This document shows positions 14,571 through 23,247 of a stretch of 34,891 nt of DNA, piece by piece; position 1 is the stretch's first letter; each line of letters begins with the position of its first letter. Origin of the DNA: a bacterium (GTDB taxonomy: Bacteria; Patescibacteriota; Minisyncoccia; Minisyncoccales; UBA10102); the NCBI GenBank assembly GCA_027624865.1, contig JAQBTT010000004.1, forward strand, positions 1 through 34,891, in the 5' to 3' direction. The translations under genes were made by a program, and so were the position numbers. The notes beneath the pieces were generated by a model, which made no database searches, had not been told where the DNA came from, and was given only the letters and a program-made list of their open reading frames with translations.

Positions 14571-14599
14571 AATATAACAAACTCAGAGAATCCTGTCAA
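14571..14599 (-). promoter_or_regulatory. Sigma70-type promoter TTGACA-17-TATATT
   Basis: Minus: TTGACA ggattctctgagtttgt TATATT. Confidence 0.85.
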
Positions 14600-14645
14600 C
14601 CCCTTGTGGCAAACTTGGCCTGCCTAAGTTTCTATGCGGGCCTTG

Positions 14646-14680
14646 CCCGCCGTAGCCAAGTCAGACTTGGCGAAGGCGGG
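14646..14680. repeat. 35-bp nested palindrome containing the metG stop codon
   Basis: CCCGCC gta GCCAAGT cag ACTTGGC gaa GGCGGG. Confidence 0.75.
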
Positions 14681-16118
14681 GAAAGAGGGATTCGCCTTTT
14701 CCCTCTTTGAGTTGCTCTGTAATTTTCTCTGCAGTTTCTGGGAGAAAGGGCTGCAGGAGTTTCGCGATATGGGAAAGAGCAAAAAGCAAATCCTCTATCA
14801 CTTCTCGTTGCTCTGCAGATTCTTCCCAGGGACGCTTTTGCTCAATATACCTGTCGCAAAACTGAATCAGGCGCCAAATACTTTCGAGCGCTTCGTTAAA
14901 CCGAAATTCTTCCAGTGCCTCAGCGCACTCCTTGTTTACACTCTCAATTATATGCTGAATTTCCAAATTATTCGCCGAAACTCCACTGCTACGTAGTAGC
15001 GAAGTATTAGCAGAATTCTGCGCCATGGTTACTACCCGCGAAACAAGATTACCCAAACCGCTTGCAAGGTCTGCGTTGTACCTTGTTTCAAACTTCTCAT
15101 AGCTAAAGTCCCCGTCTCCTGTAGAAGGAATCTCGCGCAAGAAAAAGTAGCGCACAGCGTCAACGCCATACTTTTTCACCAACTCAAAAGGGTCAATAAC
15201 ATTGCCAAGGGTTTTTGACATCTTTTGTCCGTCTATTGTCAGATAGCCATGAACAAATAGTGTTTTAGGCAAAGGCAAGCCTGCAGACAAAAGAAAGGCA
15301 GGCCAATACACAGCGTGAAAGCGAGTAATCCCTTTTCCAATGACATGCACATCTGCTGGCCACCACTTCTTGTACTTTTCCTCATCAAGCCCAAAACCCA
15401 CTCCTGATTGGTATATATTGAGTGCTTCCAGCCAGACGTAAATTTTTTGGCTATTATCCCCGGGAACAGAAACACCCCAGTTCTTTGCCCGCTCATTCGT
15501 ACGAGAAATGCTAATGTCTTGCAATGAGTTCTTTAAAAAAGCCAACACCTCATTCTTCCTTGTTATAGGCACAATACGCAGTTCATCTTTCTCTATCAAC
15601 CCAACAAGCTTTTCTTGATACTTTGAAAGTTTAAAAAAGTAGTTCTCCTCCGCAACTGTTTCCAGCTTTCTTCCTGGGTGTTCAAAACACTCCTGGTTTT
15701 CGTTCAGCTCGTCTGGGGTATAAAAAGTTTCACATCCTACGCAATAGAGACCCTCGTAAGACTTTTTGTAAATGTCTCCTGCTTTATCGCAAAGCTCCCA
15801 AAACTTCTGGATGGAAAGATGATGTTCCGGGCTGCTACCTTTTTGAAACACGTCAAATTGCACATTGAGATTTTTTGCCAAGTCCAAAAAAAGCTGTGCG
15901 TTTCTATCAACAAACTCTTGTACGGGAATTCCGGCCTGCTCTGCTGCCTGCACGTTTTTTAAGGCGTTCTCATCTCCGCCAGACAACAGCAAAACCTCCT
16001 CGCCTTTCAGGCGGTGAGAGCGCGCTATGACATCTGTTTGTACAAACTCCAACAGATGCCCCGCGTGGGGAACCGAGTTTACATACGGTATTGCAGTTGT
16101 GATATAAAACTTTGCCAT
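14661..16118 (-). CDS. metG: Methionyl-tRNA synthetase
   Basis: MAKFYITTAIPYVNSVPHAGHLLEFVQTD, KMSKTLGNVIDPFEL. Confidence 0.96.
   Translation of the reverse strand: MAKFYITTAIPYVNSVPHAGHLLEFVQTDVIARSHRLKGEEVLLLSGGDENALKNVQAAEQAGIPVQEFVDRNAQLFLDLAKNLNVQFDVFQKGSSPEHHLSIQKFWELCDKAGDIYKKSYEGLYCVGCETFYTPDELNENQECFEHPGRKLETVAEENYFFKLSKYQEKLVGLIEKDELRIVPITRKNEVLAFLKNSLQDISISRTNERAKNWGVSVPGDNSQKIYVWLEALNIYQSGVGFGLDEEKYKKWWPADVHVIGKGITRFHAVYWPAFLLSAGLPLPKTLFVHGYLTIDGQKMSKTLGNVIDPFELVKKYGVDAVRYFFLREIPSTGDGDFSYEKFETRYNADLASGLGNLVSRVVTMAQNSANTSLLRSSGVSANNLEIQHIIESVNKECAEALEEFRFNEALESIWRLIQFCDRYIEQKRPWEESAEQREVIEDLLFALSHIAKLLQPFLPETAEKITEQLKEGKGESLFPRLRQV
14978..15007. repeat. LLRSSGV-family palindrome in metG
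   Basis: AAACTCCACTGCTACGTAGTAGCGAAGTAT, near-identical to the leuS copy. Confidence 0.8.
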
Positions 16119-16160
16119 GATGTTCTTGTAGCATATATTCCTTCCCTTTTCCAATAAAAA

Positions 16161-16192
16161 AGGTCTGGAGACTTCAATTTGTCCCCAGACCT
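16161..16192 (-). terminator. Rho-independent terminator overlapping the CDS 3' end
   Basis: Minus: AGGTCTGGGGAC..GTCTCCAGACCT followed by TTTTTTATT (one mismatch). Confidence 0.75.
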
Positions 16193-16518
16193 ATAAGTCG
16201 TGCCCTCAAAAGAAGGGCTTTTGATTGTCGCCAAACTTGCCTGACACGCCAGAGAGTATCTTGCGGATCCAGAATGTCGACAAACACTTGTCCTGCTATA
16301 ATAGGAAAAGTCCCGCCGATCCTGATTTCCCCAAGCCGCTTCCCTTCGAAGCAAAAAACTGGGGTACATACCTTATCTTCAGGATTTTGAAACGCATAGA
16401 GTTCCCCGGTAATCTTGCCTTCGTAGGGATACCCTGACGACCAAAGTACAAATCTGACCATTCGTCCTGTACGCATGGCGTACCGAATCTGCTCAAGAGA
16501 AAGAATTCTCTTTCCCAT
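16174..16518 (-). CDS. Hypothetical protein
   Basis: ORF with AATAAGGGGG upstream and terminator at its 3' end. Confidence 0.6.
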   Translation of the reverse strand: MGKRILSLEQIRYAMRTGRMVRFVLWSSGYPYEGKITGELYAFQNPEDKVCTPVFCFEGKRLGEIRIGGTFPIIAGQVFVDILDPQDTLWRVRQVWRQSKALLLRARLIGLGTN

Positions 16519-16542
16519 TTTTCTAACCCCCTTATTCCATTG

Positions 16543-16737
16543 TTAGGACGGAAATGACAAAGATTTTGCGTTTACGAAGTTTACTAAAGTCTCTCTGCCA
16601 CTCTCCCCTACAAATTGAAATTGGAATGAACTACGCGGAGCAATAGTTCTAATTGTTCCTTGATAGACACTTCCCAACCTCCTGTATATAACAGGGAGGC
16701 CATCTTGGAATACTTGCTCAGCTTCTTCTACTGACAC
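16543..16737 (-). CDS. Hypothetical 64-aa protein (GTG start)
   Basis: AAGGAG SD 6 nt before GTG; possible TTGACA-35 overlapping the rsmI stop. Confidence 0.55.
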   Translation of the reverse strand: MSVEEAEQVFQDGLPVIYRRLGSVYQGTIRTIAPRSSFQFQFVGESGRETLVNFVNAKSLSFPS

Positions 16738-16798
16738 TCTGTTCTCCTTACTAACCAGTTGATTCTTTTCTTATTTTTTACACGAATAAATCTGATTG

Positions 16799-17470
16799 TC
16801 AATCTCGCTGCACAAGTACGACAAATTCTCCTTTTGCAAACTTTCCTTCCAGCTTCTTTTGCACTTCTTTAATGCTCCCCCGATAAACCGTCTCAAACTT
16901 TTTGGTAAGCTCTCTTCCCACAACCAACAAGAGACTAGGAGCCAATTCTTCCAACTCATGTAAGCTTTTCATGATCCTATGAGGAGATTCATAAAACAAG
17001 GTAGGATGCTTACTTCCTACTACTTCTGCAAAGAACTTCTCTCTTCCTTTCTTGTGCGGAGGATATCCTAAAAACAAAAACTTATCTGTTGGAATACCTG
17101 CAATGCTCAAAAGAGTGACTGCAGCTGAAGCTCCTGGCACAGGAACAATCTCCATCTCTGGATTATTTTTTAAAAGAAAGGCAACAAGTTCATTTCCTGG
17201 ATCGCAAACACCTGGGGTTCCAGCATCCGTCACTAAAGCAAGGTTCTTCCCTTCGGAAAGAAGCTGAAGGGCTTTTTCCATTACGCTCCCTTTGCTGTGC
17301 TGATGGTAACTTATCAAGGGAGCCCGAATCTCATAATGCACCATTAGCTTTTTTGTAACTCTTGTATCTTCTGCTAAAACAAAATCAACCTCTTTTAGGG
17401 TTCCAAGAGCTCTTATCGTTATATCCCCAAAATTCCCAATGGGAGTAGCAACAATGTAGAAAGTTCCCAT
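16799..17470 (-). CDS. rsmI: 16S rRNA (cytidine1402-2'-O)-methyltransferase
   Basis: MGTFYIVATPIGNFGDITIRALGTLKEVDFVLAEDTR, LVTDAGTPGVCDPG; start set after the upstream palindrome. Confidence 0.92.
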   Translation of the reverse strand: MGTFYIVATPIGNFGDITIRALGTLKEVDFVLAEDTRVTKKLMVHYEIRAPLISYHQHSKGSVMEKALQLLSEGKNLALVTDAGTPGVCDPGNELVAFLLKNNPEMEIVPVPGASAAVTLLSIAGIPTDKFLFLGYPPHKKGREKFFAEVVGSKHPTLFYESPHRIMKSLHELEELAPSLLLVVGRELTKKFETVYRGSIKEVQKKLEGKFAKGEFVVLVQRD

Positions 17471-17472
17471 AG

Positions 17473-17520
17473 TCCTGCCTAAGCTAAGCTTAGGAGCTCC
17501 TAAGCTTAGCTTAGGCAGGA
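17473..17520. repeat. 48-bp perfect palindrome (KLSL family), between the permease gene and rsmI
   Basis: TCCTGCCTAAGCTAAGCTTAGGA GC TCCTAAGCTTAGCTTAGGCAGGA. Confidence 0.95.
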
Positions 17521-17528
17521 ATACTGGC

Positions 17529-18560
17529 TTAGACGATGACAGAATTTTCTTCTTTGCGCTTCTTGAGAAAATCTCGCAAGAATTCAAATATAATACCTGA
17601 TAGAGGAATTGCCAAAATAGCTCCCATAATCCCCCAAAGCTGCATTCCCACAGCCAATGCTATCAGCACCAAAGCAGGAGGAATACCCAAGAATTTCCTA
17701 GTTAAAATAGGAGTTAAGATGTTTCCTTCAATCTGCTGGATAAGTGTAAAGGCAAGAAGGATAAAGATTGCCTTAAGTGTAGAATCTAGAGCAACAACAG
17801 TAAACAGGAGAAGTCCCGTTACCAAGGGCCCAATGATAGGGATAAAGTTTAAGATGGTTGCTAGCAGTCCAAGGGAAAATGGATACTGCACATTAAAGAG
17901 GAACAAGGTAAGGTAGGTTGCGACACCAACAAAGATAGAGGTGATAAGCCGCGAGGCAAACCAACCTGAAACCTTACGCTGAGAGCGTGACCATAAGTCC
18001 AATGCAAATGTCTCATACTTCTTTGGGAATAAAAGGCCTATGGTTTTCTCAATAGACTTTTCTTCAATAGAAAGGAATATAGCAATGGAGAGGACAAATA
18101 TGGTGGAAAAGATTCCTCCAAATACCACAAACAAAGCAGAGAAAATACTCCCTGCAATCTTCTCTACTCCCAAGCTTAAAGAATCAAAAAAGGTTTGAAC
18201 ATCACTAAATGCTGCAATCCCAAGTCCTTGGAAAACCGGAGATAGCGTTTCAAAGTATTGGGGAAAGAGTTGAGAAAACCGATGAATCTCACTTACAAAG
18301 AACGGCGCCATACTCCAGAGGATAAGCGTTAACACTCCAAAGACAGTGGAGTACATGCCAATGGCTGCTAAAACTCGAGGGATATGAAATCGTTGCAAAA
18401 AATCAATGGCAGGGTCAAAGAGGATAGAGATGATCAACCCAAAAAGCACCCATACCATAATATCCTTGGTCAAAAATAGTATATATATCACAAGACCAGC
18501 CACTGCAATCTTTACAATTGTGGACCAAGAAATATCCAATAGTCTTGATTGTTCACTCAT
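17529..18560 (-). CDS. AI-2E family transporter/permease
   Basis: Multiple TM segments; GLLATILNFIPIIGPLVTGLLLFTV; GNILTPILTRKFLGIPPALVLIALAVG. Confidence 0.88.
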   Translation of the reverse strand: MSEQSRLLDISWSTIVKIAVAGLVIYILFLTKDIMVWVLFGLIISILFDPAIDFLQRFHIPRVLAAIGMYSTVFGVLTLILWSMAPFFVSEIHRFSQLFPQYFETLSPVFQGLGIAAFSDVQTFFDSLSLGVEKIAGSIFSALFVVFGGIFSTIFVLSIAIFLSIEEKSIEKTIGLLFPKKYETFALDLWSRSQRKVSGWFASRLITSIFVGVATYLTLFLFNVQYPFSLGLLATILNFIPIIGPLVTGLLLFTVVALDSTLKAIFILLAFTLIQQIEGNILTPILTRKFLGIPPALVLIALAVGMQLWGIMGAILAIPLSGIIFEFLRDFLKKRKEENSVIV

Positions 18561-19819
18561 ATAAGAAGTTTTTGAAATGTTTGTGTATCTTTGAATGGCC
18601 CCACTACCACAAGATTTAAGTTTGCAGGAGTAAACATATTCTTTGCCACTCTCTGAATATCTGCAATTCTCACTTTCTCTATCCTACCATAAAGCTCCTC
18701 TGGAGTGGAAAACTTGTTCTCTAAAATCTCTTGCACGCCATAGAACTCGGCTTTGGCATCTGAGGATTCCAAAGAGAGCGCCATTCTTCCCTTGATACGA
18801 TCCTTTGCGTTACGGAGCTCCAGAGCAGAAACTTTAACAGATGTTAGCTTCCTATACTCTTTAACAATAACCGCTACAGCTTTTTTTGCATTCTCATTTT
18901 TCACCCCAGCAAAGGTTGCAAGAAAACCAGTATCAGGATTTTCCTCACAAGAGGTTGAGATGTAGTATGCGAGCCCAAGCTTTTCTCGAACCTCCAAAAA
19001 CAAACGAGAACTCATTCCCCCTCCCAAAATTGCAGCGATAATCTCTTGAGTAAATCTATCTTTATGGGAAAGATTCACCCCGCGCGCTGCAAATGCAACG
19101 TGAGTCTGGTCGGTTGCCCGATACTCCAAAAGTACCTTAGGCTTTTCTTGCATTTCTGTTACTGCAATTTTATTCTTAAAACTCTTTTGAGAAATAGGAG
19201 AAAAGAGCTTTCCTACTGTCTTCCTCACTTTTTCTTCTTTTATGTTTCCTGCCACGCATACCACCGTATTTTCTGCGACATACTGACTTGTAACATAGGA
19301 GAGAATATCATCTCGCGTAAGGTTCTTGACTGTTTCCTTTGTCCCTGCAATATCCCATCCTGCTGGCTGATCCCCATACAAAAACTGTTCTAGAAGATCT
19401 GCTGTATGAATCATAGGGGCATCTCTCCTCATATTAATCTCTTCTACTATCACCCCCTTCTCTTTCGTAATTTCTTTTTGCATAAGCAAAGAGTTCAAAA
19501 AGATATCTGCAACAATTTCCAATGCCAAATTAAGATGCGTGGCGTCAACTTTAATATAGTATCCAGTAACATCTTGAGATGTAAAAGCATTAAACATCCC
19601 TCCAACATTTTCAATGGGACCTGCGATTTTAAAAGGGGTAGAACGTTCTTTTGTCCCCTTAAAAAACATATGCTCCAAAAAATGGGACACCCCATTTATT
19701 CTTTTCTCCTCGTATTTTGAACCAGTCCCCACCAATACCAATACCGTTACCGTTCTTGTATTCTGCTGAGGAATGGTAAGAACCCGAAGTCCGCTCTTTA
19801 ATTTAGTTGTTTTTATCAT
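18557..19819 (-). CDS. M16 family zinc peptidase
   Basis: GVSHFLEHMFFKGTKER (HxxEH), LGLAYYISTSCEE. Confidence 0.92.
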   Translation of the reverse strand: MIKTTKLKSGLRVLTIPQQNTRTVTVLVLVGTGSKYEEKRINGVSHFLEHMFFKGTKERSTPFKIAGPIENVGGMFNAFTSQDVTGYYIKVDATHLNLALEIVADIFLNSLLMQKEITKEKGVIVEEINMRRDAPMIHTADLLEQFLYGDQPAGWDIAGTKETVKNLTRDDILSYVTSQYVAENTVVCVAGNIKEEKVRKTVGKLFSPISQKSFKNKIAVTEMQEKPKVLLEYRATDQTHVAFAARGVNLSHKDRFTQEIIAAILGGGMSSRLFLEVREKLGLAYYISTSCEENPDTGFLATFAGVKNENAKKAVAVIVKEYRKLTSVKVSALELRNAKDRIKGRMALSLESSDAKAEFYGVQEILENKFSTPEELYGRIEKVRIADIQRVAKNMFTPANLNLVVVGPFKDTQTFQKLLI

Positions 19820-21134
19820 ACAATCGTTCTTGAATAGTTGACGCAAGAGAATCCAAGGGAACTCGCTCTTGCGCCATGGTATCTCTATTTCTTAATGTTA
19901 CGGCATTATCATCTAAAGTATCAAAATCAATGGTTACGCAAAAGCAGGTTCCTATTTCATCTTGCCTGCGGTACCTTCTCCCTATTGCTCCTGTCTCGTC
20001 ATACTGACAAGCAAAACGTTCTTTCAGCAAGCCAAAGACCTCCTTTGCCTTCAAAACTACCTCTGACTTGTTCTTAACCAGTGGAAGAACCGCAACCTTC
20101 ACGGGGGCTATCCAGAAAGGAAACTTCATTACAACTCGCATTGCGCTTTCCCCTTCCTCTGCGGTGGGCGCTTCTTCTTCATGGTAAGCCTCTAACATAG
20201 CTACCAATACAGACCTATCTACTCCCCATGTTGGTTCAATCACATGAGGGAGAAATTTCTCATTGGTTTTTGGATCTGTGTATTGCAGGTCCTGCCCGCT
20301 TGCCTCCATATGATTTTTCAAGTCAAAATCTCCACGGTATGCCAAGCCATACAGTTCCTTTTGCCCAAAAGGATAATCATATTCAATATCTACTGTTCGC
20401 TTTGAATAGTGAGCTCGCTCTCCGTCGGGAATATCAACATAGTGAAGTTTCTTTTCTGAAACTCCAAGGTCACGTAACCACTGCTTCATTTCACCTAGCC
20501 ACTCATCAAAATACTTTTCCCACTCTTCTTCCTTCACAAAATATTCAATTTCCATTTGCTCAAACTCACGCATACGAAAGATAAAGTTTCCTGGAGTAAT
20601 CTCATTTCGAAATGCTTTTCCTACTTGCGCAATACCAAATGGGATACTTTGACGGCTCGTATCTAAAATATTCTTAAAATCTACAAACATTGATTGCGCC
20701 GTTTCTGGACGAAAATATACCGTATTTGCAGCATCCTCGACTGGGCCCAAAAATGTCTTAAGCATGAGGTTGAAGTTTTTGGGCTTAGTGAACTCCTTCC
20801 CCTTGCAACTAGGGCACTTGCTATCTTGTATTTGGTCTTCTCGAAGCCGAGCATGACACTTTTTACATTCAACTAGTGGATCTGAAAAATTCTCAAGATG
20901 CCCACTTGCTTCCCACGCCTTTGTATTCATAATGAGAGCGGCATCAATACCAACAACATCAGAACGCTTTTGTACAAAGCGCTTCCACCACTCTTGCTTA
21001 ATGTTATTTTTTAATTCAACTCCCAAAGGACCGTAATCAAATGAATTTGCAAGACCCCCATAGATTTCAGAACCAGGGAAGATAAAACCTCTTCGCTTTG
21101 CTAAAGATATAACTTTTTGCATTAAGTCTTCCAT
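19803..21134 (-). CDS. glyS: Glycyl-tRNA synthetase
   Basis: RRGFIFPGSEIYGGLANSFDYGPLGVELKNNIKQEWW, FRPETAQSMFVDFKN. Confidence 0.96.
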   Translation of the reverse strand: MEDLMQKVISLAKRRGFIFPGSEIYGGLANSFDYGPLGVELKNNIKQEWWKRFVQKRSDVVGIDAALIMNTKAWEASGHLENFSDPLVECKKCHARLREDQIQDSKCPSCKGKEFTKPKNFNLMLKTFLGPVEDAANTVYFRPETAQSMFVDFKNILDTSRQSIPFGIAQVGKAFRNEITPGNFIFRMREFEQMEIEYFVKEEEWEKYFDEWLGEMKQWLRDLGVSEKKLHYVDIPDGERAHYSKRTVDIEYDYPFGQKELYGLAYRGDFDLKNHMEASGQDLQYTDPKTNEKFLPHVIEPTWGVDRSVLVAMLEAYHEEEAPTAEEGESAMRVVMKFPFWIAPVKVAVLPLVKNKSEVVLKAKEVFGLLKERFACQYDETGAIGRRYRRQDEIGTCFCVTIDFDTLDDNAVTLRNRDTMAQERVPLDSLASTIQERLYDKNN

Positions 21135-21170
21135 GACCTCTACTTTAGCAAATTTGCCTTTAAATTCAAA

Positions 21171-21188
21171 GGTGCCTTAAAAGGCACC
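21171..21188 (-). terminator. Hairpin downstream of the GNAT remnant
   Basis: GGTGCCTT aa AAGGCACC. Confidence 0.45.
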
Positions 21189-21215
21189 CTTAAATCTCTC
21201 GTCTCCCCTCACGCG

Positions 21216-21580
21216 CTAGGAGCTAATTGGGTAATCCATTACATGCTCATCTGTGTACTTCCCTTTATAGAAGATACGGCCAGGTAATTTTGCAACAGTC
21301 TTGAACCCAAGCTTTTTGTACATATTTTTTGCAATGATATTTTCTGGCAAAACCCCCAAGGTTAAAACTTTAATTTCTTTATGCCTTTAATAATGCTTTT
21401 CAACCACAATTGCTCCTCTTTTAAGGTAAGTTTTTTATTTATCAGGATTGGCGCGTCTTCTTGAACGAAACTATTAACCAATTTTACCATTGAGCGTGCG
21501 TCTCTAATCTGAGGACTTCGCAATGTAAGATGATGTCCTCCTAAGAAAACTTTTTCTGTCTTACATAGTATAGTACACAT
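21216..21580 (-). pseudogene. GNAT acetyltransferase remnant with internal deletion and frameshift
   Basis: Frame 1: LTLRSPQIRDARSMVKLVNSFVQEDAP..EEQLWLKSIIKGIKK; frame 2: KEIKVLTLGVLPENIIAKNMYKKLGFKTVAKLPGRIFYKGKYTDEHVMDYPISS*. Central acetyl-CoA-binding segment absent. Confidence 0.75.
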
Positions 21581-21582
21581 AA

Positions 21583-23247
21583 CTACTGTACAGTTCCCAT
21601 CAAGATTGTAACAGAATTATCATCTGGAAGCGTAGTATCAACAAAAGAGTCTGTCGCAGACAAAGAACGCTCCGTGAACAAATCATCTGCCTGAATTCTT
21701 GCTTCCCCTATAACCTGCGCGGCGCTTCCCTGCTGCACTGCAAGTGGAGTAAGGCGCACTTGAAAGGCCACAGAAGGAGCTGTAATGGAGACCCCAGTGC
21801 CAGCAGACAAGTCTCCTACCTCCCATACCACTTCACGTGAAGCCTGATCAAATGTTACAGGGACACCTGCTGGAAACACACTTCCAGTTAAGCTTACTCC
21901 TACTGGAAGGATTGCTTTCACTTTTGTGTTTTGTACATCGTTGTATAAATTCATTGCCTGCCACACTACCGTGTATGTTGTGGGAAATCCAACCTGAGGA
22001 GGCAAGGGACCTTGATTCCCAAACACCTCATCTTCAAAATAGACTGCCTGGTCAATTCCTAACTTTGAATTCACCCTAACTTCAAACTCTTCGGTAACAT
22101 CAGAAAGAATGATGCGATCTCGCATAGCAAAACTCTTATCTTGTTCACTAAAGGTTTCCCACTCTTCTTTTACGTTCACCCAAAACTCTACCTTCCCTTC
22201 CTCCCCTTTCCCTAAAAATCTAAGTCTCGAGACATTCTTTGACTCAAAGATAATAGAGTTATCTCCTTTTTGAAAAACTCCAGAATCTGATTTCACCGTT
22301 TCAAGGTCAAAAGGTCGTCCTTCCAAAGAAACTACTAAGAATAAATTTTCTAACGTCTTTTCTGAAACATTCTTGAAAGAAATAACATAGTGAAGACTAT
22401 CTCCTGGTGATGCAATAAAGTCTACAGAGCCATTAATCTCTCGTGAAATCAGCAAACGAGTTCTAGTAATTTCAATCCCTTTAATCGCTTCACGAAGCAA
22501 AGTAAACTTCCCCTCTTTCCAGGTTCCTAACGTTACCTTAAAAATCTTAGCTTCCTGCACCTCTCCCTTTAAAGAACCCGTGATAGCGATGCGACCTCCC
22601 TGCGCTCTATTTAACAAACCAACATTCCATTCTGATTCACCAATAGGAGAAGGAGTAGCTTTTGTAAAAGAAAATCCTTCAGGATACTCTATCTTAATTC
22701 TCAAATCAGATAAGGGGTATTCTGAATTGGAAAAATAGTTTAGGGCAAAAGAAAACTCTTGGCCAGCTTCTATACCAGATGGCGTGTCTAATTCAAGAGT
22801 CAAAGGAACATGCGAAATAAGAGTGGTAACGCTACTCTCAGATTCAAACTGAGCATTGAGGTTCCTTGGGGTATATTGCAAGAGTGCCTTTGCTTCTCTT
22901 ATTTCTCCCTCTTTGCCAAAAAGACGAGCTGCAAACAAGAAGTTTCTTTCCTGTCCTGGATAAATATCGTCTAAGGACTGTGTTATCCTAGTGTCTTCCC
23001 CTTCTGTTGGGACAGATCCTGCTGGATACTCAAAGATTAAAACAGGCTTTTCTAAACGCACATCTCCATTATTTTTATATTTCACAGTATAGGTAATCTC
23101 CTCTCCCATTGTTACTTGTGCAGGAGCTATAATCTCCACTTTTAAGATTTCCTTTGAATAGCTATTTTTCTGCCATAACCAAAACCCACCTACTCCTACA
23201 AGAAGTGCGCTAAAGATAATAAATAATTTGAATTTAGAAATTCTCAC
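21583..23247 (-). CDS. Membrane-anchored protein with repeated DUF11-like beta domains (GTG start)
   Basis: N-terminal TM segment; repeated GEEITYTVKYKNNG / PGDSLHYVISFKNVS / PTTYTVVWQAMN. Confidence 0.7.
   Translation of the reverse strand: MRISKFKLFIIFSALLVGVGGFWLWQKNSYSKEILKVEIIAPAQVTMGEEITYTVKYKNNGDVRLEKPVLIFEYPAGSVPTEGEDTRITQSLDDIYPGQERNFLFAARLFGKEGEIREAKALLQYTPRNLNAQFESESSVTTLISHVPLTLELDTPSGIEAGQEFSFALNYFSNSEYPLSDLRIKIEYPEGFSFTKATPSPIGESEWNVGLLNRAQGGRIAITGSLKGEVQEAKIFKVTLGTWKEGKFTLLREAIKGIEITRTRLLISREINGSVDFIASPGDSLHYVISFKNVSEKTLENLFLVVSLEGRPFDLETVKSDSGVFQKGDNSIIFESKNVSRLRFLGKGEEGKVEFWVNVKEEWETFSEQDKSFAMRDRIILSDVTEEFEVRVNSKLGIDQAVYFEDEVFGNQGPLPPQVGFPTTYTVVWQAMNLYNDVQNTKVKAILPVGVSLTGSVFPAGVPVTFDQASREVVWEVGDLSAGTGVSITAPSVAFQVRLTPLAVQQGSAAQVIGEARIQADDLFTERSLSATDSFVDTTLPDDNSVTILMGTVQ

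Noticed and set aside
17471-17587. Extended RsmI N-terminus (39 extra residues including LPKLSLGAPKLSLGR)
   Set aside because: RsmI family proteins begin near MGTFYIVATPIGN; the extra frame runs through the palindrome and the permease 3' end.
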